Below are positions 1 through 5,677 of a stretch of 5,994 nt of DNA, piece after piece; position 1 is the first letter of the stretch, and each line of letters starts with the position of its first letter. Origin of the DNA: Comamonas sp. (GTDB lineage Bacteria; Pseudomonadota; Gammaproteobacteria; Burkholderiales; Burkholderiaceae_C). The notes beneath the pieces are model-generated. The model made no database searches, was not told where the DNA came from, and saw nothing but the letters and a program-made list of their open reading frames with translations. Position numbers and translations under genes: made by a program. The stretch is from NCBI GenBank assembly GCA_018384835.1, contig JAHAYB010000334.1, forward strand, positions 1-5,994, in the 5' to 3' direction.

Positions 1-1265
1 TTGTTAAAGGAGCAGAAGATCAATTTGCGCCCCGGCAGGCCGTAGGCTTTTTTGGTCAGCGGCGCGTTGTGCTGGCGTTGGCTGTCGCTGGACTGGTACA
101 CATCGGGCATGTAGATGACTTGCTCGCTGTAGTGCTGGGCGTTTTCCTCGGGGATGAGGTAGTGGTCGCCAATCACAAAATCCATGGTGGGCATTCCGGT
201 GGTGGCGGGCAGTCCCAGGTAGGTGATTTGCACGGGGGCGGGGCGCAGCGCCATGGCTTGCATACGTGCGCCAGAGGTTTGGCCTTGCAGGTCAATCAGG
301 ATGTCGATTTCATGCTGGCGGATAAGTTGGGCGGTGGCCGCTTCGTCTAGGTGGTGGACGGGGATGTAGTGGTCAAACGCTTGCACGATGCGCTGGCGCA
401 GGGGGGATTCATCATCGGGCGACCAGCAGAAGCCATAGACCTCGAACTGTTCGCGGTTGTGGCGCTCAATCAGCTCCACCGTCAGCATGGCGACGGGGTG
501 GGTGCAAAAGTCGGAAGAGCAGTAGGCGATGCGCAGCTTTTTATGTCCATAACCGTTTGCTTGTGCCAGTGCAGGATAGACGGCGGGGGCTTTTTGCTCG
601 GCGTAGTTGCGGGCGCGTTGGAGCTGGGTGGCCGGGTCGTCGTACAAGGCCAGTTGCGCTAGGGCGGAGGTGGAGTTGCGCATCACCTGCTCGTCCACGC
701 CCTCGGGCGCTTCGTACACGGGCCACAGGCATTGGCGGGCGCGTACAAAAATCCAGTGGTGCAGTACGTCGGTTTGCAGGGGGTTGATGGCTAGGCTGCG
801 GTTGTAGCTGCTGATGGCGCTGCCATAGTCTTTACGTGCCTCGCTCACGCGGCCATGGCTGTTAAGGGCGGTAATCAGCAGGGGGCGTTGGTCGGCATCC
901 TCGGGGTTGGCCTCGTCCATCACTTGCTGCCATTGGGCTAGGGCGGCATCCAGATTGCCCTGGCGCTCTAGCGCTAGGCCCAGGTTGCAACGGGCTTGCC
1001 ACAGCTGGGGGTTGCTGCGCAGGGCGGCCTCGTAGGCTTGCACCGATTCGGCGGGGCGGCCAGCTTCCAGGCGCTGCACGCCCAGGTTGAACCAGGCAAA
1101 GGCGTTGGCGGGGTGGTCGGTGGGCTGGCTTTCTAGCCACGCGAGGTAGAGGGTGGTTGCGCTGGCGTTGTGGCCTTGCGCTTGGAGCTGTTCAATATGT
1201 TGCAGTAGTTGGGCAAAGCTAACTTGCCCGGCCCAGAGTTGTTCAACAATGGTTTGGTAGTGCAT
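1..1265 (-). CDS. TPR-containing GT41 (SPINDLY/OGT-like) glycosyltransferase, C-terminus cut by window edge
   Basis: The frame is open from an ATG at 1263-1265 to the left edge, giving 421 complete residues with no stop. GT41 enzymes transfer a sugar from a nucleotide-sugar donor (UDP-GlcNAc, or GDP-fucose in plant SPY) to Ser/Thr of cytoplasmic proteins; the HMW1C branch modifies Asn. Residues about 55-165 form TPR-like helical pairs, for example FNLGVQRLEAGRPAESVQAY at 59-78 and CNLGLALERQGNLDAALAQW at 93-112. The catalytic part starts near 243 with KLRIAYCSSDFCTHPVAML; its HP pair (256-257) matches the conserved His-Pro of OGT. It continues with DILIDLQGQT (321-330), RPAPVQITYLGLPATTG (341-357), a GD pair (366-367), HYSEQVIYMPDVYQ (378-391) and GLPGRKLIFCSFN (409-421), all in the family's order. 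The second Rossmann lobe with the donor-binding residues lies outside the window, so catalytic competence cannot be judged. The start is supported by AAAGG at 1275-1279, 9 nt upstream. The sugar and the acceptor are not visible from sequence. Confidence 0.93.
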   Translation of the reverse strand, partial: MHYQTIVEQLWAGQVSFAQLLQHIEQLQAQGHNASATTLYLAWLESQPTDHPANAFAWFNLGVQRLEAGRPAESVQAYEAALRSNPQLWQARCNLGLALERQGNLDAALAQWQQVMDEANPEDADQRPLLITALNSHGRVSEARKDYGSAISSYNRSLAINPLQTDVLHHWIFVRARQCLWPVYEAPEGVDEQVMRNSTSALAQLALYDDPATQLQRARNYAEQKAPAVYPALAQANGYGHKKLRIAYCSSDFCTHPVAMLTVELIERHNREQFEVYGFCWSPDDESPLRQRIVQAFDHYIPVHHLDEAATAQLIRQHEIDILIDLQGQTSGARMQAMALRPAPVQITYLGLPATTGMPTMDFVIGDHYLIPEENAQHYSEQVIYMPDVYQSSDSQRQHNAPLTKKAYGLPGRKLIFCSFN

Positions 1266-1292
1266 GGTGTATGGCCTTTGGGTATGGGTGAT

Positions 1293-1380
1293 AGGGCTTT
1301 TTTACAGTTCTGCACTGTAGCGCCAAGCCTGGTGGGCAAAGGCTGGAATAGGCGGGCAAAGCCTGGGGTGAAATAGGGAC
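1293..1380 (-). promoter_or_regulatory. Conserved upstream regulatory block, copy A (upstream of the glycosyltransferase)
   Basis: This stretch is clearly similar to 5497-5590 upstream of the large repeat-protein gene. The shared parts are a 15-bp identical core (plus-strand CACTGTAGCGCCAAG at 1313-1327), an inverted repeat ACAGT-N5-ACTGT (1304-1318), and two GGCAAA boxes starting at 1335 and 1355, the second being the palindromic GGCAAAGCC. The glycosyltransferase ATG lies about 40 nt downstream of the inverted repeat. The placement suggests a promoter plus operator or activator sites. I could not settle on -35/-10 hexamers; TACAGT, on the minus strand within the core, is one candidate -10. 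The block is seen in the sequence; its regulatory role is inferred. Confidence 0.6.
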
Positions 1381-1418
1381 TGCGGGGGATTACAGAATAT
1401 TGCTTGGGGCGCGGGCAT

Positions 1419-1451
1419 AAAAAAACCCTGCTGGTTTAGAACTGGCAGGGT
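1419..1451 (-). terminator. Rho-independent terminator of the large repeat-protein gene
   Basis: Read on the minus strand, ACCCTGC (1445-1451) pairs with GCAGGGT (1425-1431) across a 13-nt loop region that may pair internally (GTT with AAC). A run of seven T follows (1419-1425). It starts 27 bp after the stop codon of the large gene. It therefore separates that gene from the glycosyltransferase, which would make them distinct transcription units unless there is read-through. Confidence 0.85.
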
Positions 1452-1477
1452 CTGGGAGGAGGGAGGAGGAGATTTGG

Positions 1478-4400
1478 CTAAAACAGAAACTGCTTCAAAC
1501 CAGGGTTGGATGTAAAGTCGGTTTCAACCAGCCAGCCTTTATTTACCCAGCTTTGTACTCCTTCCAACTGGGCTGAGGTGAGTTTGGCAAACTTCGCACT
1601 ATCACTATTCAAAGCAGTGACTTGAGCTTGGCTCATATTTAACAAGAAGAATGATTCCAAGTCATTAACTAATGATGTGTTAACTCCTGTGATATTTACT
1701 GCTTGAACTTTAGCGACTGTGTTAATTCCCGTTTTAAAGTGTGCCTCTGTCATTGCGAGAAGTTGGGTGCTACCTAAATTGCTAACTTGGGTTGCAGTCA
1801 TATTGGTAAAGAAATTGACATGAAGACCTTGAACAGCTTCAGACTTCATGCTTGCAACCCTATCGCCCAAAGCCTGGACTTTTTGCGGGTTAGATGCCCA
1901 TACATTCAGTTGAGCGGCGCTGAGGTTGGCAATCTCTTCGCCCTTGATGGCACTAATCTGCGCGGCGGATAGAACCCCAATTTGGGCAGTACTCATCAGC
2001 GAGAAGAAGTCCTTCTCAATGTTGGGAATTTCAGCCACTGAAATTAAAGCCACATCAGCCCCTAGAGCAAGGACTTTGTCTGGGGTTCCACCTTTCCAGG
2101 CGCTGAGTTGGTCGGCACGCATTTGGCCAACTTGATCGGCGGTGAGGGCGGTAATTTGGGTGGTGCTCATTTGGCTAAAGATGCCGGTTTCAAGATTTTT
2201 CATCGTACTGGTGGCGATGTTGGCAACCTTGTTGCCTAAGGCTGGCATTTGGTCGATGCTGTCTTTCCAGGTGTTGATTTGCGCGGCACTGAGCGCTCCA
2301 ACTTGCGCACCGGTCATTTGGCCAATTTGGTCGGCAGATAAGGCTTGTGCTTGCGCTGTTGTGAGCTTGGCGAAGATGCCCTCGTTCAAGTTGCTAATTT
2401 TGCTTGCATCAATTTGGGTGATATGGCCTGCCAAAGCCTGCACTTTGTCGGCGCTGTCTTTCCAGGCGTTGAGTTGGTCGGCACTGAGCACTGCCACCTG
2501 GGCGCTGGTCATGTGGCCAATTTGCAAGGCGGACAGAGAGCCGACTTGCGCCGCCGTCATGCCGCTAAAGAAGTCTGTGCCCAGGGCTTCAATTTGGTCA
2601 GCGCTAATGCCTGCTACCTTCGCCCCTAACGCCTGCATTTGGGCAGGATTGTCTGCCCAGGCATTGAGTTGGCCAGTGTGCATTTGGCCAATTTGGGCGG
2701 TGGTAAGGGCGGCCACCTGGGGGGCGGCCATGTTGTCAAAGAAGTCGGGGTTGATAGTGTTGATTTGGCCGCTTGCAATATGGCCTACCGTACTGCCTAA
2801 AGCCTGCACTTTGCTGCCCTCGCTAGCCCAGGTGTTGAGCTGATCGGCGCTAAGGGCGCTGACTTGGTTGTTTGTCATTCGGCTTAGTTGGGCGCTGCCC
2901 ATGCTGCCTACTACTGCGGTGCTTAAGCCGGCAATAAAGGCTTTGTCCAAACCGGCAATTTGCCCGACGGCAATGGCGGCAATTTGGGTGCTTTGCAGCG
3001 ACTCTAAGATGGCGCTGCTGCCTGCCCAGCCGTTAAGCTGGCTGGCGGTGAGTGCGCCAATAAAGGTGTTGGCATCCAGGTCTTGGACCAAATCGGTGGC
3101 GATGGCGGCAATGTGGCCACTGGTGAGGGCTTGCACTTGGGCAGCCGCGCTCCAGGCGTGCAGCTTGTCCAGCCCCATAGCGCCCACTACGTCGGTGGAG
3201 AGGGCGGCAATTTGTGCCGGCTGCAAGTGCTGGATTTGGGCACTGCTCAAGCTGTCCAGGTGGTTGCTGCTTAGACCCTTGGAGATATGCGCCGCCGTCA
3301 AAGCCTTGATTTGGTCAGCACCAAATTGCACAAAATCTTCAACCTCCATGGCAGAAATTTGACCCACGGTTAACGCGCCCACTTGGGCGGCTTTGAGGGC
3401 TTTGGCCTGGTCGGTGCTCAGCGCGGTGATGAACTGGGCATTCACACCAGCGATGGCTTGGGCGCTGATGGCGCTGATGGCAGCGGTGCTCAAGCCAGCG
3501 TTGAACTGCTCGGTGGTGAATTGGTTAATGAATTGGGCGCTAAGGCTGCTGGCCTTGTTGTCTAGCCCGGCCAGGGCATCGGTGCTCAAACCTTTGATGG
3601 TTTGTGCGCTCAGGCTTTCCAGGGTTTTATAGGTCAGTACGCCCACTTGGGCGGCGGTTAAGCCGGGCGATTGCACAGCGCCCAAGCCCTTGATGAGGGC
3701 AGCGGGTTTGATGGCAAGCAGGTCTTGCGTTTCAATGGCGCCGATTTGGGTGGAGCTTAGGTTGCTGATGAATCTGTCGGTGACGTACTTCATCTGCCCT
3801 ACGGTAAGGGCTTGGATGCTGGCGGTGCTTAGGGATTGGATTTGGGCATCGGTCAGGTTCTTAATCTGCTTGCCCTTCAGGCCCTCTAGGGTGCTGAGTT
3901 TGCTTAGGTCCAAAACGGCAAGCTGCTTGGGTTTGAGCACTTTGAGGTGTTCGGCGCTCAGTTGCTCTAGGTCGCCACTCTCGCCGTTAAAGCCTAGAAT
4001 TTGGTTTTCGTTCAAGCCCTTGACTTGCTTGGGGGTGAGGTTGGCGACTTGGTTGCTACTGAGCGCCTCAATCTGCCCAGATGTCAGCAGCTTGAGCTGG
4101 GCGGCCTTGAGCTGCACAAAGCTTTGCGTTTGGATGGAGGTAATCTGGCTTGTGCCCATTGCGCCGAGCTGGGCTGCGGTCAGCCCCTTCATGTGCTTGA
4201 CTTCTAGGCTGGCAATGGCGGCATCGCTGATGTACACAATTTGCGCGGGCGTGAAGGCTTTGAGCTGCTTGAAGGTCAGGTCGGCAAGTTTTTCATCCAC
4301 GTCGGCGTGCTGCAACTGCTCTTTGGTTAGGGCTTGGAGCTGCTTGCCCGTGAGGGCGTTAAGGGCCAGCTTATCAAGCTGCCAGATGTCATCGCCCAGC

Positions 4401-5347
4401 CCGGCAACTTGCTCAAGGTTCAGGCGTTTGACTTGTTTAGCGCCCAAGCTGGCCACTTGGGTGGAGGTGAGCTGCTCCATTTGCGTGCTGCTTAGTTGCT
4501 TGAACTGGGCGGGCTTGAAGGCGGCCAGGCTGTCGGTGCTGAGGTTGACAATGTTGTCACCCAAGCTGGCCAGTTGCTGGGCGGATAGGGAGGTGAGCGC
4601 CTTGGCGTTACCGGCGTTTTTAAAGTTCTCTAGCGTGAGCGCCTGCACTTGCTCTGGGGTGAGGGCGGCCATTTGGCTGCTGTTGAGCTTTTTCATTTGC
4701 GAGGGGCTCAAGTTAACCAACTGGTCGGTAGAGAGCGCTGCAATTTGCTCGGTGCTAAATGCCTGCATTTGCTTGGCGCTCATGCCGTGAAAGGCTTCTT
4801 GGCTGATGTATTGCAGGTCTTGGGCTTTGATGGCTTGGATTTGCTCGTTGCCCAGCGCCTTCATTTGCTTGCCGTTGAGCAGGCTGAGTTGGGCGGTGGT
4901 TAGCCCCTTCACTTGGTCGGCTTTGAGGGTTTTCATCTGGCCTGCGGATAGGGCGGCCACATCCTCGCCCAGGGCGGCCATTTGGGCGGCGTTGAAGTTA
5001 CCGACTTCCTCTTTAGAGAGCTTGCCCACCTGCACAGAAGAGAGGGCTTGCACAGCAGCGAGACTAAAGTCGCTGACCTTTACTTTTTTTAACTGCGCTA
5101 CGTCCAGCTGGCCGAGGTAGGTAAGCGCCCCATCGCCAAACTTGTTGGCATCCATGGCGGCGATTTGCTTGGCGTTGAGGTATTGCACCCCGCTTTCCAT
5201 GCTTTGGATTTGTGCAACGCTGAGGTCTTTGAGCAGGTTGGCGCTTAAAGCGCCCATGAGCTTTTTATCGCCTTTGATATCGCTGATTTGGGCTGCAAAA
5301 TCGGAAACGGACCAGTTTTTGATGGTAGAGACGGTTAAATCTGACAT
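1478..5347 (-). CDS. Giant octapeptide-repeat protein (1289 aa) of unknown function
   Basis: I do not recognise this as a characterised family. Almost the whole protein is a degenerate 8-residue repeat, L-[ST]-x-x-Q-[IVM]-x-x. Six units in perfect register run from residue 189: MSAKQMQA, FSTEQIAA, LSTDQLVN, LSPSQMKK, LNSSQMAA, LTPEQVQA. The [ST]-x-x-Q pattern resembles a helix N-cap, so a solenoid of short helices is plausible; a beta-solenoid is not excluded. The first half is richer in Lys and Met (KQMKAL, KQVKGL types). From about residue 730 the octads group into larger W-ending modules. I see no cysteine and only about five arginines. There is no signal peptide, membrane segment or RTX glycine-rich nonapeptide. 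The C-terminus (about 1218-1289) is non-octad, is shared with the neighbouring paralogue and ends in GLKQFLF. I chose the ATG at 5345-5347 because AAGGGG lies 8 nt upstream (5356-5361) and MSDLTVSTIKNW starts protein-like sequence. The frame stays open to a TTG at 5491, but that extension has ten cysteines and looks non-coding. A surface or secreted structural protein or adhesin is possible but inferred. Confidence 0.93.
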   Translation of the reverse strand: MSDLTVSTIKNWSVSDFAAQISDIKGDKKLMGALSANLLKDLSVAQIQSMESGVQYLNAKQIAAMDANKFGDGALTYLGQLDVAQLKKVKVSDFSLAAVQALSSVQVGKLSKEEVGNFNAAQMAALGEDVAALSAGQMKTLKADQVKGLTTAQLSLLNGKQMKALGNEQIQAIKAQDLQYISQEAFHGMSAKQMQAFSTEQIAALSTDQLVNLSPSQMKKLNSSQMAALTPEQVQALTLENFKNAGNAKALTSLSAQQLASLGDNIVNLSTDSLAAFKPAQFKQLSSTQMEQLTSTQVASLGAKQVKRLNLEQVAGLGDDIWQLDKLALNALTGKQLQALTKEQLQHADVDEKLADLTFKQLKAFTPAQIVYISDAAIASLEVKHMKGLTAAQLGAMGTSQITSIQTQSFVQLKAAQLKLLTSGQIEALSSNQVANLTPKQVKGLNENQILGFNGESGDLEQLSAEHLKVLKPKQLAVLDLSKLSTLEGLKGKQIKNLTDAQIQSLSTASIQALTVGQMKYVTDRFISNLSSTQIGAIETQDLLAIKPAALIKGLGAVQSPGLTAAQVGVLTYKTLESLSAQTIKGLSTDALAGLDNKASSLSAQFINQFTTEQFNAGLSTAAISAISAQAIAGVNAQFITALSTDQAKALKAAQVGALTVGQISAMEVEDFVQFGADQIKALTAAHISKGLSSNHLDSLSSAQIQHLQPAQIAALSTDVVGAMGLDKLHAWSAAAQVQALTSGHIAAIATDLVQDLDANTFIGALTASQLNGWAGSSAILESLQSTQIAAIAVGQIAGLDKAFIAGLSTAVVGSMGSAQLSRMTNNQVSALSADQLNTWASEGSKVQALGSTVGHIASGQINTINPDFFDNMAAPQVAALTTAQIGQMHTGQLNAWADNPAQMQALGAKVAGISADQIEALGTDFFSGMTAAQVGSLSALQIGHMTSAQVAVLSADQLNAWKDSADKVQALAGHITQIDASKISNLNEGIFAKLTTAQAQALSADQIGQMTGAQVGALSAAQINTWKDSIDQMPALGNKVANIATSTMKNLETGIFSQMSTTQITALTADQVGQMRADQLSAWKGGTPDKVLALGADVALISVAEIPNIEKDFFSLMSTAQIGVLSAAQISAIKGEEIANLSAAQLNVWASNPQKVQALGDRVASMKSEAVQGLHVNFFTNMTATQVSNLGSTQLLAMTEAHFKTGINTVAKVQAVNITGVNTSLVNDLESFFLLNMSQAQVTALNSDSAKFAKLTSAQLEGVQSWVNKGWLVETDFTSNPGLKQFLF
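1547..3154 (-). repeat. Tryptophan-terminated super-repeats in the C-terminal half of the repeat protein
   Basis: Modules follow the pattern [QK]-[LI]-N-[AT]-W, then a short variable loop, K-V-Q-A-L-G-x-x-V-x-x-I, an octad, a D-F-F-x-x-M step, and several S/T-x-x-Q-[IV] octads leading to the next Trp. Trp codons have their low coordinates at 3152, 3026, 2828, 2657, 2462, 2267, 2096, 1898 and 1547, which are residues 732, 774, 840, 897, 962, 1027, 1084, 1150 and 1267. The intervals are 42, 66, 57, 65, 65, 57, 66 and 117 residues. The recurring 57 and 65-66 lengths differ by one octad, and 117 looks like two modules whose internal Trp was lost (an AHFKTGINTVAKVQA segment marks the spot). At DNA level the modules are clearly alike around each CCAGG-containing Trp region. 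Confidence 0.88.
3155..5250 (-). repeat. Degenerate 24-bp (octapeptide) tandem repeats, N-terminal zone
   Basis: This is the DNA behind the simple octad zone of the large protein. The 24-bp period is well kept over long stretches, for example 4637-4783, which encodes six consecutive octads. It is interrupted by short insertions and by a few units lacking the Gln. On the plus strand, phrases such as 'cttgggcggc' and 'atttgggc' recur at multiples of about 24 bp. Copies are strongly diverged, so this is an old repeat, unlike the nearly identical units at the right edge of the window. The exact unit count was not determined. Confidence 0.8.
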
Positions 5348-5496
5348 ATCTTTTTCCCCTTGTGGTGAATGCCGCCCCTTTAGGTGACAACAACAATGGT
5401 GGCAAGGAACACCCCCCCAATAGGGGCAAAACACACAAGCGCACACCGTGCAAAGCACACACTCCCTTAGACATCGGGGGCTAGGTCGCAAAATTT
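5348..5496 (-). other. Leader (5' UTR) of the large repeat-protein gene
   Basis: About 150 nt separate the conserved regulatory block from the ATG of the repeat protein, compared with about 30 nt for the glycosyltransferase gene. I find no convincing gene here. Visible elements are a Shine-Dalgarno-like AAGGGG (5356-5361) and a small hairpin, CCCC (minus 5423-5426) with GGGG (5415-5418) and a 4-nt loop. The hairpin includes a run of seven C on the plus strand (5412-5418). The leader could carry post-transcriptional control, but nothing matches a riboswitch class I know. Confidence 0.4.
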
Positions 5497-5590
5497 AGGG
5501 GCTTTCTGCACAGTTAGCCACTGTAGCGCCAAGTCTGACAGGCAAAAGCCCGAATTACTAGGCAAAGCCTTGGTTAAAAAGGGGATTGCA
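5497..5590 (-). promoter_or_regulatory. Conserved upstream regulatory block, copy B (upstream of the large repeat-protein gene)
   Basis: This is the counterpart of 1293-1380. It has the identical core CACTGTAGCGCCAAG (5519-5533), the inverted repeat ACAGT-N5-ACTGT (5510-5524), and the boxes GGCAAAAGCC (5541-5550) and GGCAAAGCC (5561-5569). The CTGTAG and the two GGCAAA starts lie at 5521, 5541 and 5561, the same 20-bp steps as in copy A. In this copy only, TGGCGC-N5-TGGCT on the minus strand (5531 down to 5516) also has sigma-54 spacing. Because copy A breaks that spacing, I treat it as probably coincidental. The role as promoter/operator is inferred from position and conservation. Confidence 0.6.
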
Positions 5591-5629
5591 GGGCGGGGGG
5601 TGTACGGGGCTGCTGAAATAGCGGGCAAT

Positions 5630-5658
5630 AAAAAACCCCAGCTTTAGGGCCGGGGTTT
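5630..5658 (-). terminator. Rho-independent terminator of the right-hand repeat-protein gene
   Basis: On the minus strand, AAACCCCGGC (5649-5658) pairs with GCTGGGGTTT (5633-5642) in a 10-bp stem with one G-U pair and a 6-nt loop. A T-tract follows (5630-5635, partly shared with the stem). It lies 19 bp past the stop codon at 5678-5680 and directly upstream of the regulatory block of the next gene. It is clearly related in layout to the terminator at 1419-1451; both are followed by the same plus-strand GCGGGCA motif. Confidence 0.88.
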
Positions 5659-5677
5659 GGGGTTAGCTAGGAGCTAT

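Noticed and set aside
69..662. Plus-strand open frames across the glycosyltransferase region
   Set aside because: They lie antisense to a clear GT41 coding sequence with conserved motifs, have low-complexity Gly/Val-rich translations, and show no independent ribosome-binding evidence.
862..1339. Two short minus-strand open frames (862-1140 and 1133-1339)
   Set aside because: They are in other frames of the glycosyltransferase's TPR region and its upstream block. The translations are Pro/Arg-rich or lack any domain, while the overlapping frame has real TPR and GT41 motifs.
4637..4783. TAL-effector-like repeats (LTPEQVQAL resembles the start of a TALE repeat)
   Set aside because: Only the first-helix phrase is similar. 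The period is 8 residues and not 33-35, and there is no hypervariable residue pair or GGKQALE-like second half.
3690..4790. Long plus-strand open frame of 366 codons opposite the repeat gene
   Set aside because: It is antisense to the octapeptide repeats. The periodic sequence suppresses stops in this frame, and the translation is a Trp/Cys/Leu/Ser-rich string without domain features. The same applies to the plus-strand frames at 2142-2843 and 2868-3362.
1478..5347. CRISPR array or mobile-element repeats
   Set aside because: The 24-bp periodicity is in frame, encodes protein throughout and lacks unique spacers. No transposase, terminal inverted repeat or integrase was seen.
5348..5491. A 48-residue N-terminal extension of the repeat protein from a TTG at 5491
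   Set aside because: The extension contains ten cysteines while the rest of the protein has none. It starts at a TTG, whereas the ATG at 5347 has a suitable upstream AAGGGG.
5516..5531. Sigma-54 promoter (TGGCGC-N5-TGGCT on the minus strand)
   Set aside because: The spacing fits in copy B, but copy A of the same conserved block has the GC element shifted by one base, and the upstream boxes are too close for typical enhancer sites. I consider it unproven.
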